From contig NZ_JAQZSJ010000001.1 in assembly GCF_029360585.1 (NCBI RefSeq), positions 496,001 through 560,000 of the forward strand: a DNA stretch of 64,000 bases. The letters are read 5' to 3'. This document shows positions 50,138-58,722 of the stretch, in pieces. A program made the position numbers and the translations under genes. Under the pieces are notes generated by a model. It saw nothing but the letters and a program-made list of their open reading frames with translations. It was not told the origin of the DNA and did not search any database. Each line of letters opens with the position of its first letter. Positions within the stretch are counted from its first letter, which is position 1. This DNA is from Cohnella caldifontis (GTDB lineage Bacteria > Bacillota > Bacilli > Paenibacillales > Paenibacillaceae).

Positions 50138-51076
50138 TCATTTCAGATAACGGTCGAGGAAATCGAATTCCCGCGCGACCGTCTCCGGCGTGAAGTAGTT
50201 CGGGTCCTCGCCGCCCCCCACTCCTTGCAGCAGGGAAAGCACGACGAGCTCTCGGCCGATGGCGCGTTCCAGCAATTCCGCGAAATGCACCGACTGCAAA
50301 TACGGCAATATCTCGTGTTCCGTCCCGTGCTGAATGTAGAACGGGGGAGCGTCAGAAGACACGTACGTTTCGGGGTTGGCGGCTCGGACGATCTCGGGCA
50401 CGCGCTCCATCAAGTCGCCCAAGTACAGCGCGCTAGAGTATTGCGGGGCGTCGAAACCTTCCGGAATCCGGCGCCCCAGCCGGACCAACTGCTCGTTCAC
50501 CGAGGCGAAATCGACGGGCGTGAAATCTACGACCACCGCTTGGACTTTCGCATTCTGCCCGGGATGCCCCAAGCTTTTGTCTTCCAACGCGCCGACGGCG
50601 CCCGACGTGCCGGCCAATGCCGCCAAATGCGCGCCCGCGGAAGCGCCCATCAGGGCGATCCGCCCCGGATCGATCCCGTAGGCGCCGCCGTTCGCTTTGA
50701 GCCAGCGGATGGCCGCCTTCACCTCATGGATTTGCGTGGGAAACGATGCTTCCAGGCTCAGCGAATAGTCGATAACGACCGCCGCATACCCCCGATCCGG
50801 GGCATGCAGCGCATGCGCGCTGGTGACGTCGTCCTTGCTGCCCAGAAAAAAACCGCCGCCGTGAATATAGAGGACCGCGGGATACGGCCCGTTCCCGTCC
50901 TCCGGCAAATAAACGTCCAGTTTTTTGGAGTCCGGCAGGTTCGTATACGGAATATCCAGCCATTTTCTTGCAAACCGCTCTTTGTTCAGGCGGGGAAGCG
51001 CGGGCAGCTTCTCCTTGAGTTTGGCGACATACTCGGATCGCGTCATTCCGCAGACCATCCATCGGCTTTCAGACAT
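50138..51076 (-). CDS. Alpha/beta hydrolase of the HSL/BD-FAE type
   Basis: 312 residues. Oxyanion motif VLYIHGGGFFLGSKDD, nucleophile ALMGASAGAHLAALAG (GASAG), acid in SSDAPPFYIQHGTEHEILP (D/H region), C-terminal DFLDRYLK. AAGGAGGGG lies before ATG 51076. Feruloyl, acetyl or short-chain carboxylesters are common substrates for this type. First gene of operon P8, divergent from the FAD monooxygenase at 51318. Confidence 0.9.
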   Translation of the reverse strand: MSESRWMVCGMTRSEYVAKLKEKLPALPRLNKERFARKWLDIPYTNLPDSKKLDVYLPEDGNGPYPAVLYIHGGGFFLGSKDDVTSAHALHAPDRGYAAVVIDYSLSLEASFPTQIHEVKAAIRWLKANGGAYGIDPGRIALMGASAGAHLAALAGTSGAVGALEDKSLGHPGQNAKVQAVVVDFTPVDFASVNEQLVRLGRRIPEGFDAPQYSSALYLGDLMERVPEIVRAANPETYVSSDAPPFYIQHGTEHEILPYLQSVHFAELLERAIGRELVVLSLLQGVGGGEDPNYFTPETVAREFDFLDRYLK

Positions 51077-51108
51077 GCTCCGTCCCCTCCTTGAGCGTCT
51101 CCCTTTGG

Positions 51109-51190
51109 AGTATGCCGAAACCGCCGCCCGGTGTCATCCTGTCCGGAAGACGAAAACGCCGCCGGAGAATCGTCCATGGAGCAGAAACTT
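51109..51190 (-). promoter_or_regulatory. Promoter P8 with paired operators (alpha/beta hydrolase, CocE operon)
   Basis: Distal operator AAGTTTCTGCTCCATGGACG (51190-51171), proximal GTTTTCGTCTTCCGGACAGG (51157-51138), offset 33 bp; 23 bp; -10 CATACT (51114-51109). Unlike the others it has a fair -35 (ATGACA, 17 bp before the -10). Confidence 0.68.
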
Positions 51191-51244
51191 CGGACGGGCC
51201 GGCGGTTTCCGCGCCGAAGGAAAGCGTGCGTGCCGGAAAAGCGG

Positions 51245-51272
51245 TTGCAAGCGCTTCAGAATGAACTATAAT
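51245..51272 (+). promoter_or_regulatory. Promoter of the FAD monooxygenase/DUF3237 operon
   Basis: -35 TTGCAA (51245-51250), 16 bp, -10 TATAAT (51267-51272), 45 bp before the ATG. TTGCAAGCGCTTCA here is cre-like but deviates at one fixed position. No convincing copy of the paired operator at the expected distance on this strand, although the P8 pair is ~80 bp away. Confidence 0.65.
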
Positions 51273-51317
51273 TACTGGATAGACAAGAGGAGCGAATTCC
51301 AAGGACGGAGCGAACTT

Positions 51318-52562
51318 ATGATCAAATCCAAAAACGCAATGATCATCGGAGGAGGCATCGGCGGGCTGGTAACCGCCTTGCAGCTGCATCGGCTCGGCAT
51401 GTCGGTGCGGGTATTCGAAAGCGTGGAGAACGTGCGGGCGCTGGGCGTGGGCATCAATTTGCTGCCCCATTCCGTCAAAGTGCTGACCGAGCTCGGATTG
51501 GCGGACGATCTGGACGCCATCGGCGTTCGGACCGCGGAACTGGTGTACTACAACAAATTCGGGCAGAAAATCTGGCAGGAGCCGAGAGGCCTGGATGCCG
51601 GCTATTCGTGGCCCCAATACTCCGTTCATCGGGGCAAGCTGCAAATGCTGCTGCTGAGCGAAGTGAGGCGGAGAATGGGCGAAGACGCGGTCCTCACGGG
51701 CCACCATCTGACCGGCTTCGAACAAGGGGCGGACGGCGTCACCGCTTATTTCGCGAACCGCAGGTCGGGGCAACCCGTCGGCCATCATACCGCGGACTTC
51801 ATGATCGGAGCCGACGGCATCCACTCCGTGGTGCGCAAAACGTATTACCCCGACGAAGGGCTGCCGAAGTACGGCGGACGGATCTTATGGCGCGGCACGA
51901 CGGAAGCCGCCCCCTTCTTGACCGGCCGTTCGATGATCATGATGGGCCACGTCGATACGAAGTTCGTGGCGTATCCGATCTCCTACCCCGACCGGGACGG
52001 GAAATCCGTCATCAACTGGATCGCCGAATTGACCGTTCCCGGCGGCATGCTGGACCGCACCGACTGGAACCGGGAGGCGCGGAAACCGGATTTCGCTCCG
52101 GCGTTCCGGAACTGGGAGTTCGATTGGATCGATGTCCCTTCCTTGATCGATCAAGCGGAGACGGTGTTCGAATTCCCGCTCGTCGACAAAGATCCCGTCC
52201 CGCGGTGGGCGTTCGGACGGGTCGTGCTGCTCGGCGACGCCGCGCATCCGATGTATCCGATCGGTTCGAACGGAGCCTCGCAGGCGATCCTGGACTCGGA
52301 TGCGTTGTCCCGCTCCTTGCGGGAGCATGACGACGTGGAGGCCGCCCTCAAGCACTACGAAGAGGCAAGGCTGGAGAAGACGGCTTCGATCGTGCTCAGC
52401 AACCGGAAGAACGGTCCCGAGATCGTCATGCAGATCGTGGAGGAGCGGGCTCCGAACGGGTTTACGGATTTGCATTCCGTGATCAGCCGAGAAGAATTGG
52501 AAGAGATTTCGTCGAGGTACAAGAAACTGGCGGGCTTCGATAAAGAAACGTTGAACGCCTGA
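51318..52562 (+). CDS. FAD-dependent monooxygenase B (flavin-dependent oxidoreductase)
   Basis: 414 residues from ATG 51318 (MIKSKNAMIIGGGIGGLVTALQLHRLGMSVRVFES) with GGACGGAG upstream; the open frame to 50925 is untranslated leader. FAD site GGGIGG, DG motif MIGADGIHSVVRKTYYP near 170, and GD motif VVLLGDAAHPMYPIGSNGASQAILDSDAL near 300, of the PhzS/salicylate-hydroxylase type. Hydroxylates or oxidatively decarboxylates aromatic acids using NAD(P)H. Forms a plus-strand operon with a DUF3237 protein 14 bp downstream, divergent from P8. Confidence 0.92.
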   Translation: MIKSKNAMIIGGGIGGLVTALQLHRLGMSVRVFESVENVRALGVGINLLPHSVKVLTELGLADDLDAIGVRTAELVYYNKFGQKIWQEPRGLDAGYSWPQYSVHRGKLQMLLLSEVRRRMGEDAVLTGHHLTGFEQGADGVTAYFANRRSGQPVGHHTADFMIGADGIHSVVRKTYYPDEGLPKYGGRILWRGTTEAAPFLTGRSMIMMGHVDTKFVAYPISYPDRDGKSVINWIAELTVPGGMLDRTDWNREARKPDFAPAFRNWEFDWIDVPSLIDQAETVFEFPLVDKDPVPRWAFGRVVLLGDAAHPMYPIGSNGASQAILDSDALSRSLREHDDVEAALKHYEEARLEKTASIVLSNRKNGPEIVMQIVEERAPNGFTDLHSVISREELEEISSRYKKLAGFDKETLNA

Positions 52563-52576
52563 AAGGAAGCGGGAAT

Positions 52577-53029
52577 GTGCTGAACGTCGAATTTTCTTTC
52601 GAAGCCGTCGTGGAGGTCGGTCCCATCCAAGAGGTCGGGACGACGCCGAAGGGCATAAGAAAAATGATTCCGATCCTGGGCGGACGTGTCTCGGGTCCGG
52701 ACCTGGAAGGAATCATTCTCCCCGGCGGGGCCGACTGGCAGCTGATCCGGCCGGACGGCGTCGCCGAAATCGAAGCGTTGTACACGATGAAGACGACGGA
52801 CGGAACGATGATTTACATCGTGAACCGAGGTTTTCGGCACGGTCCCCGGGAAGTCATGGCGAAGCTGGCGGACGGGGAAGAGGTGTCCCCCGATCGGTAT
52901 TATTTCCGCACGACGCCCGTCTTCGAGACCGAAGACGGGCGTTACGGCTGGCTGAACCGCACGCTTTTCATCGGAACCGGGCAACGGACGCCGGAAGCGG
53001 TGCGGATTACGTTTTACAAAGTCCTGTGA
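52577..53029 (+). CDS. DUF3237 family protein
   Basis: 150 residues from GTG 52577 after an AAGGAAGCGGG ribosome site. GRVSGPDLEGIILPGGADWQLIRPDGVAEIEALYTMKTTDG is the DUF3237 signature, followed by GFRHGPREVM and YYFRTTPVFETEDGRYGWLNRTLFIGTG. Beta-barrel proteins of unknown activity, often encoded beside aromatic and hydroxyacid metabolism genes. The context suggests it acts with the preceding FAD monooxygenase, for example on its product. No signal peptide. Confidence 0.9.
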   Translation: MLNVEFSFEAVVEVGPIQEVGTTPKGIRKMIPILGGRVSGPDLEGIILPGGADWQLIRPDGVAEIEALYTMKTTDGTMIYIVNRGFRHGPREVMAKLADGEEVSPDRYYFRTTPVFETEDGRYGWLNRTLFIGTGQRTPEAVRITFYKVL

Positions 53030-53045
53030 GCGGCCTTCGGCCGCT
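53029..53045. terminator. Compact hairpin between convergent genes
   Basis: AGCGGCC-TTC-GGCCGCT fills the 16-bp gap between the DUF3237 stop and the thiolase stop and touches both stop codons. No U-run; probably slows or ends transcription from both sides. Confidence 0.55.
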
Positions 53046-54245
53046 TTACCCCACCTTCACGATGATCGCCGCGCCGTTGTCTCCCGCCGCGCAGCCGGTC
53101 GCGAGCGCGTAACCGCCGCCCTTCAGCACCGTCTCCTCGATCGCCTCGATGAGCAGCCTCCCCACCGTAGGCGCCTGGGGATGGCCGAACACCAAGGAAC
53201 TGCCGTAATGGTTGAAGTTCATGGCGTCGATGTCCAGCGCTTGGGCCAAATACAGATCGTTGACGATAAACGGATTGTGGTTCTTGATCGCCTTCATGTC
53301 GTGGATCGTGAGTCCGGCTCGCTGCAGCGCCATCCGAACGGCCGGGACGGGCGCCGCCGGCATGGAGGCTTTCTCCGCCCGGGAGTAGCCGTAAGCCACG
53401 ATTTGGATCGGGATGCCGGCATCGGCGCTGAGCCGGGCCGCGTTCTCCCGCGTGGTGACGACGAATCCGACGTTCCCGTCCGCGGGGTGCGTCTGGCCCC
53501 CGAACGACAGGATGCCGTTCTCCGTCGTCGGTTTCAGCTTCCGCAGCGCTTCCCTCGAGGTGGACGTCACCCCCTCGTCCGCGTCGACTACCCTCGTCTC
53601 CCGTTTGGACACCGCGATTTCCACCGGCAGCATGTAGCGCTTTTGAAAAGCCCGGTCCTCCTTTAACGCGTCCGCGTACTGCTCGTATCTCCGGAGGGTG
53701 AGCTCATCCGCCTGCTCTTTCGTAAACCCGTTTTCCCTGGCGATCTTTTCCCCGGTTTGCACCATGGCGATGCCCGTCGACGGATCGCCGCCCATATTGT
53801 CCATGTTCCAGTTTTCCGAAATCACTTCGCCGCCCGGGCCTTTCGGATTCGGCCAAATCGTGTGCGGTCCGTTGGAGCATCGGTCGACCATCAGGCAATA
53901 GGCGGAACCGGCATTCCCGAGCTCCACCGCCGACGCCGCTTGAAACAGCGTCGTGGTGGAAGTGGCGCACGCGTGCATCAAGGTAAGGCCCGGAACGTCC
54001 GGTGCGCCCATCAAGGTCGCCGCCCAAGACGCGCCGTAGAAAACGCTGGGCTGGCCCACCGTGATGCCCAAATACAAATAGTCCAATTCCTCGTTCGGGT
54101 TCCATTGTTTCCGTTCAAACCATTTTTTGCTGCATCGAGCCCCCAGCTCGATCGCGTTTTCGTGCTGGAAGCTGCCCTGCCATTTGCAGAACGGAGTGGA
54201 ATAATAGCCGCCATAAGGAATGAATGCTTTTTCAAGCCTGCTCAT
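53046..54245 (-). CDS. Thiolase family protein (acetyl-CoA C-acyltransferase)
   Basis: 399 residues. Nucleophile cysteine in MHACATSTTTLFQAASAVE near 92; second-half motifs are NHNPFIVNDLYLA (in place of NEAFA), FGHPQAPTVGRLLIEA (GHP motif) and GYALATGCAAGDNGAAIIV (final cysteine). The overall order is that of thiolases, with the less common NHNPF box. It cleaves 3-ketoacyl-CoA with CoA at the end of beta-oxidation. Its ATG overlaps the end of the fusion dehydrogenase gene by 14 bp, so they are coupled in operon P9. Confidence 0.9.
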   Translation of the reverse strand: MSRLEKAFIPYGGYYSTPFCKWQGSFQHENAIELGARCSKKWFERKQWNPNEELDYLYLGITVGQPSVFYGASWAATLMGAPDVPGLTLMHACATSTTTLFQAASAVELGNAGSAYCLMVDRCSNGPHTIWPNPKGPGGEVISENWNMDNMGGDPSTGIAMVQTGEKIARENGFTKEQADELTLRRYEQYADALKEDRAFQKRYMLPVEIAVSKRETRVVDADEGVTSTSREALRKLKPTTENGILSFGGQTHPADGNVGFVVTTRENAARLSADAGIPIQIVAYGYSRAEKASMPAAPVPAVRMALQRAGLTIHDMKAIKNHNPFIVNDLYLAQALDIDAMNFNHYGSSLVFGHPQAPTVGRLLIEAIEETVLKGGGYALATGCAAGDNGAAIIVKVG

Positions 54246-56307
54246 GATAGGCGACGCTCCTTCCGATCTTGAACTTGAAAGCCGGCCTCTCTCCGGAGAG
54301 GGCAGCCGTCAGGCCGGCCACGGCGTCCTCGGTCGCGAAAATTTTCGTTAACCCGTCCAGTTCGAGTTCCATGCCTTCCTCGATCGAAAGATTCGATTGC
54401 CGATCGATCAGATCGTTCATCGTCTCCAGCGCGATCAAGCCTTTAAACGAGAGGATTTTGCCCAGCCGCTCGGCCAATTCGCCGCGCACCCCTTGGGCAG
54501 TCTCGCCATGGAACAACCGCTTGACGTTCTCGTCGGAGAAAGCCGCTTGGTATTCGCGGTAAGCGGCGGGGATTTCCCTGGCCTGGTACTTGTCGCGATT
54601 CCCTGCCTGAACGAGCCGCTCGATCGCGGCTTCCACTTCTTCCATTTCCACGAGCTCCGTCACGATTCCAAGCGAGTGCGCATCTTGCGCGGAAAGTTTG
54701 CTGCCGGTAAAGGTGTAATATTTGGCGAGCTCCTTCCCTAGGTGAAGGTTCGTACGCAGCATGCCGCCCAGTCCCGGATAGATGCCCAGCCCGCTTTCCG
54801 GGAACGCCAAGGAGCCTTGCTCCGTCGCCACGATCGCTTGGCAGGCAAGCGCCAGCTCGCTCCCGCCCCCCAGCGAAAGGCCGTCCAGCACGGCGACGGT
54901 CATTTTATCCGACGTTTCGAACCTTCGGAACAACCGATGGCCTCTTCGCGTGAAAGCCACGTTTTGATCGATCTCGTCCCGCTGAATGCAATCGATGAAA
55001 AACTTGATATCCGCGCCCGCCACGAAGGCTTTCCCCGCGCCCCGGATCGCGATTCCCCGGACCCCGGGGTCTTTCTCGGCTTGGTCGAACGCCGCCTCCA
55101 GTTGGTCCACGACCGCGGGGTTCAAGGCGTTCATGGCCTCCGGACGGTTGATCGTGATGTAGGCAATCCGATTTTTGACTTCCAGGTCGACGTACCGGAA
55201 AGCAAAGGGCGTCCCCTGCAGGGCTTGTTTTTTCATGATTTCCGGCAAATGGAAACCCGGACGCCGGGCGTTGAGTTCTTTGACCATGTCGTAAGCTTGT
55301 TCCACGCCGACTTTATTCATGAGTTCGAACGGGCCCCATTTCCATCGCAAACCGATCTTGGCCCCGCGGTCCGTATCCTCGATGCCGGCCACGCCCTCGT
55401 CGACCTGCGCGCCGGCCGCGCCGAACACGGCCGCGCAGAGATGGCGGCCGATCCGATCGAGCCGGCTTTCGTCCACTTCCCCGCTCAGATCCCAATCTTC
55501 TTTCTTTTCCGATTGTTCGATCAAGCGACGGGCCGGCGCGTAGAATTCGCTGATTTCTTTGGCCAGGTAAGCGGAGGAATGCACGGCGATCGGAATGCCC
55601 GTAACATTCATTAATTCGAAAGGACCCATTCCGATTTCAAAAGCTTGTTTGGCGGCCGCCTCGATGGTGGGAATGTTGGCGACGCCGTCTTCCAGCAGTC
55701 GGACGGATTCGTTCAAAAACGGGACAAAGTACCGATTCACGGCAAACCCGGGGGAATCTTTGACGACGATGCAGGTTTTGTTGTGCAGTTTTCCGATGAG
55801 TTTGGCGCGTTCGACCGTTTCGGCGCTCGTCGCCGCATGCGGGACGATTTCGACCAGCCGGTTCTTCGCCGGATGGTAGAAATAGTGCATGCCGACGACC
55901 CGATCCGGCCGGCGGGTATAGTTCGCGATATCCCTCACGTATAAGCTGGACGTGTTGGTTGCCAATATCGTCTTTTCGTCGCAGATTCGGTCCAGTCTCC
56001 GGAACACTTCGCCTTTTACGTCCAGATTCTCGAACACGGCTTCCACGACCAGGTCCGCTTCTTTTAAGGCTTCGAAGCGGTCCGTCGCGACAATGCGCCC
56101 CAGCGTCGCTTCCGCTTGCCGCGCACTCAGAATGCCGCGTTCGGTTCCTTCCCGCAAAAAACGGTTGATCGTGGCCAGTCCTCTGGCAGCCTGCTCGCTC
56201 GACACGTCGACAAGAACGACCTCCAAACCTTCCTGCGCCATTTTCTGGGCGATGCCGGAACCCATATTCCCGGCCCCGACCACTCCGATTTTCCAGTTTT
56301 TGGACAT
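54232..56307 (-). CDS. 3-hydroxyacyl-CoA dehydrogenase/enoyl-CoA hydratase fusion (FadN-like)
   Basis: 691 residues from ATG 56307 (MSKNWKIGVVGAGNMGSGIAQ) seven bases after GGAG. Residues ~1-185 hold the NAD domain (ILATNTSSLYVRDIA, GMHYFYHPAKNRLVEIVP, VKDSPGFAVNR), ~186-380 two copies of the C-terminal dehydrogenase domain (GMGPFELMNVTGI and WGPFELMNKVG), ~390-600 a crotonase domain (KAFVAGADIKFF, LDGLSLGGGSELALACQAIVA, FPESGLGIYPGLGGMLR). Same domain order as Bacillus FadN, somewhat shorter. Carries out two successive beta-oxidation steps; the thiolase follows. Confidence 0.93.
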   Translation of the reverse strand: MSKNWKIGVVGAGNMGSGIAQKMAQEGLEVVLVDVSSEQAARGLATINRFLREGTERGILSARQAEATLGRIVATDRFEALKEADLVVEAVFENLDVKGEVFRRLDRICDEKTILATNTSSLYVRDIANYTRRPDRVVGMHYFYHPAKNRLVEIVPHAATSAETVERAKLIGKLHNKTCIVVKDSPGFAVNRYFVPFLNESVRLLEDGVANIPTIEAAAKQAFEIGMGPFELMNVTGIPIAVHSSAYLAKEISEFYAPARRLIEQSEKKEDWDLSGEVDESRLDRIGRHLCAAVFGAAGAQVDEGVAGIEDTDRGAKIGLRWKWGPFELMNKVGVEQAYDMVKELNARRPGFHLPEIMKKQALQGTPFAFRYVDLEVKNRIAYITINRPEAMNALNPAVVDQLEAAFDQAEKDPGVRGIAIRGAGKAFVAGADIKFFIDCIQRDEIDQNVAFTRRGHRLFRRFETSDKMTVAVLDGLSLGGGSELALACQAIVATEQGSLAFPESGLGIYPGLGGMLRTNLHLGKELAKYYTFTGSKLSAQDAHSLGIVTELVEMEEVEAAIERLVQAGNRDKYQAREIPAAYREYQAAFSDENVKRLFHGETAQGVRGELAERLGKILSFKGLIALETMNDLIDRQSNLSIEEGMELELDGLTKIFATEDAVAGLTAALSGERPAFKFKIGRSVAYHEQA

Positions 56308-56369
56308 CTTCATTCTCCTTCGATTGGACCTCATCTATTGCATGGTTTATCCGCATCCTTCTCGATAGG

Positions 56370-56451
56370 ATTGTAACTTGCGCGTAATTTCTCATGTACC
56401 TACACGATGAACGAAAAAACGGAGGCAATTTCATTCCTCCTAAGGGATGGA
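56370..56451 (-). promoter_or_regulatory. Promoter P9 with paired operators (FadN-like/thiolase operon)
   Basis: Proximal operator TTTTTCGTTCATCGTGTAGG (56418-56399), 23 bp, -10 TACAAT (56375-56370). The copy 33 bp further upstream (56451-56432, TCCATCCCTTAGGAGGAATG) is the weakest of all 18 and may be degenerate. Confidence 0.72.
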
Positions 56452-56524
56452 CCATCCGAACCGCTCTCTGCTGCCGCGATGGCAAGGAATCCAAATATTC
56501 GCGGCACGATGGCTCAGCCGAATA

Positions 56525-56573
56525 AAAAAAGCGTCCACGCGCCGCTTTCGGCCGTGAACGCTTTCTCCTATGG
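56525..56573 (-). terminator. Terminator after the GH127 gene
   Basis: Minus-strand hairpin with arms AAAGCGTTCACG and CGTGGACGCTTT (one mismatch), then a run of seven T residues, 26 bp after the stop codon. Confidence 0.85.
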
Positions 56574-56598
56574 CATTGTGATTTGCCTCTGCTTAACG

Positions 56599-58587
56599 TT
56601 AAACTTGCGGCTCCGCGATCCGAAGCCAAACCGCCATTTCTCCGGCTTCCCGGTTATTCCACAAGTAATACGGGATCGCCTTCAGGCGCACGTCTGCGTA
56701 CGCGGGCCGATCCGCCAGCGGCCGATAGGGCGTATCGCTCTCCCAGGTCCCTTCCTCCCTGCGGCCTGCCGCTTCGACGACGACGGCGCCGCCGGGCAAG
56801 CTTCCGTCCGAACGGGCGTCGAGTTTCGTCCCGCGGACGATGGAAAGCGCCGGAAGCAGGCTGCCGTTGTCCGCCTCCTCGAAGCAATAGACGAGCGGCC
56901 CGCGCTGAATCGCCGCTTTGCCCGCGTTCGCGCGGATTTCCGGACGGGAGGCGACGAGCTCCGCTTCCAGGCGCGGCTTCCACTCGACGACGTCGCCCGG
57001 CGCCCAAGTCCTGCGGATGACGGCATAGCCGTCCGCCGTCTCGAACGCAGCGTCGGCGCCGTTGATCGAGAGCGACGCTTGCCCGCGGCACCAGGACGGA
57101 ATGCGGAGCGCCAGCGCAAAGCCGCCGGTCGGCACGGAAGTCAGTTCGAATCGGACGCGGCCTTCCCAAGGGAGATCCGACTGTTGCGTGAAAGCGACCG
57201 GTCCGGACGGCAAGTCGAAACGCGCTTCGCTTCCGATGAACAAGTGCACGTACACCGCGTTGTTCTCCGAAGAAGCGGTATACACGTAATCGTTCAGCGA
57301 ACCGAGCAGCCGCGCGACGTTCGGCGGGCAGCAGGAGCAGCCGAACCACGGCTGGCGGACCGCCTTCACGTGGTGCTTGCCCGGATTGCGCTCGGACGCT
57401 TCCGGCCATACCTCCAGCGGATTGACGTAGAAGTAGCGTTTGCCGTCCTGGGACATGCTGCCGATCACGTTATTGTATAAAGCCCGTTCCATCACGTCCG
57501 CGTACTCGCCCTTCGCCTCCAGCTGCAGCATGCGGCGGGCGAAGAAAATGAGGCCGATCGAAGCGCAAGTCTCCGCGTAAACCGTATCGTTCGGCAGATC
57601 GTAGTCGAACGTGAACGCTTCCCCGTGGTGCGTGGAGCCGATCCCGCCGGTGACGTACATCTGCTTGTTCGTCATGTTGTCCCACAGCCTGCGGCAAGCC
57701 GCCAGCAGCTCCCCGTCGCCGGTTAACCGGGCGAGATCGGCCATCGCGGCGTACATGTACACCGCGCGCACCGAATGGCCGACCGCCTGGTCCTGCTCGC
57801 GCACCGGTTTGTGCGCTTGGTTGTAGGCGAGCTGCTCGACGGTCGGGATCGGCAGCTTTTTCTGCGCCCAATGGCTGTAACCTTCGCGCCGCTCGCACTC
57901 GCAGACGAAAAAGTTCGGCTGCTGTCCCCGCTCGTCGATGAAAAATTTCGCCAGGTTCAGGTACCGTTCCTCGCCGGTCGTTTGGTACAGCTTGACCAAG
58001 GCGAGCTCGATTTCCTGATGGCCGTCGTAGCCCCGAATCTTCCCTTCTTCCCGTCCGAACACCGAGTCGATATGGTCGGCGAGCTTGCAGGCGACGTCCA
58101 GCAGCTTCCGCTTGCCGGTTCCGGCGTAATACGCGACGGCCGCTTCGATCATATGCCCGGCGCAATACAGCTCGTGCGCTTCATGAAGGTTCGTCCATTC
58201 TTTGCCCGGTTCCTTGACGGTGAAGTAGGTATTCAAATAACCGTCCGCGCGCTGCGCCTTCGCGACGAGCTCGATGGCTTCGTCCGCGATGCGCTCCAGC
58301 TCGGGGTCGGGAAAAGCGGCAAGCGAATAACCGACGGCTTCCAGCCATTTGGCGAGGTCGCTGTCCTGAAACACCATGCCCCCGAACTCGCCTTCCTCGA
58401 GTCCTGCCGCGATCCGGAAATTCCGGATGGCGCGGCTGGGTTCGGCGCCGGGAATCCGATCGTTGAGCGCTTCCCACTGGTACGGGATAACGGCCTTTCT
58501 CACGAGCTCTTGATAACGGTCCCAGAACGGGTCCCGGATTCGGATCTCTTCCGTTTTCGCCGGGGTTCCGACGGATCCTTCTGCCAT
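56599..58587 (-). CDS. GH127 beta-L-arabinofuranosidase
   Basis: 662 residues from ATG 58587 (MAEGSVGTPAKTEEI...), ten bases after GAGGTGG; ATG 58599 abuts that site and is less likely. (alpha/alpha)6 barrel glycosidase of the former DUF1680. The active-site markers known from HypBA1-type enzymes are present: the Glu and Cys in VYAETCASIGLIFFARRM and the zinc-binding cysteine pair in WFGCSCCPPNVARLLGSL. No signal peptide, so it acts on imported arabino-oligosaccharides. Transcribed alone toward a terminator and divergent from an AraC regulator. Confidence 0.95.
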   Translation of the reverse strand: MAEGSVGTPAKTEEIRIRDPFWDRYQELVRKAVIPYQWEALNDRIPGAEPSRAIRNFRIAAGLEEGEFGGMVFQDSDLAKWLEAVGYSLAAFPDPELERIADEAIELVAKAQRADGYLNTYFTVKEPGKEWTNLHEAHELYCAGHMIEAAVAYYAGTGKRKLLDVACKLADHIDSVFGREEGKIRGYDGHQEIELALVKLYQTTGEERYLNLAKFFIDERGQQPNFFVCECERREGYSHWAQKKLPIPTVEQLAYNQAHKPVREQDQAVGHSVRAVYMYAAMADLARLTGDGELLAACRRLWDNMTNKQMYVTGGIGSTHHGEAFTFDYDLPNDTVYAETCASIGLIFFARRMLQLEAKGEYADVMERALYNNVIGSMSQDGKRYFYVNPLEVWPEASERNPGKHHVKAVRQPWFGCSCCPPNVARLLGSLNDYVYTASSENNAVYVHLFIGSEARFDLPSGPVAFTQQSDLPWEGRVRFELTSVPTGGFALALRIPSWCRGQASLSINGADAAFETADGYAVIRRTWAPGDVVEWKPRLEAELVASRPEIRANAGKAAIQRGPLVYCFEEADNGSLLPALSIVRGTKLDARSDGSLPGGAVVVEAAGRREEGTWESDTPYRPLADRPAYADVRLKAIPYYLWNNREAGEMAVWLRIAEPQV

Positions 58588-58641
58588 AATCGCATCCACC
58601 TCAATTTATCCGAATTGAAACTTCCCGACTTTCAGTTTATT

Positions 58642-58669
58642 CTTGTAGACAGCCCCAAACCAGTGTCTA
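58642..58669 (-). promoter_or_regulatory. GH127 promoter with an inverted-repeat operator
   Basis: TAGACA and TGTCTA form an inverted repeat spaced by 12 bp (58646-58669). On the minus strand TAGACA serves as -35 and, 16 bp on, TACAAG as -10. It lies between the GH127 gene and the divergent AraC gene and is a likely target of that regulator. Confidence 0.55.
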
Positions 58670-58722
58670 ACCGAACCTTTTTTTATAAAATTTCACACTT
58701 GTCGCGAGAGAGGAACTTGCCC

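Noticed and set aside
51210..51243. A copy of the paired operator driving the plus-strand FAD monooxygenase
   Set aside because: The bases at the expected distance from TATAAT 51267 match the consensus at about half the positions only, and a usable -35 is present.
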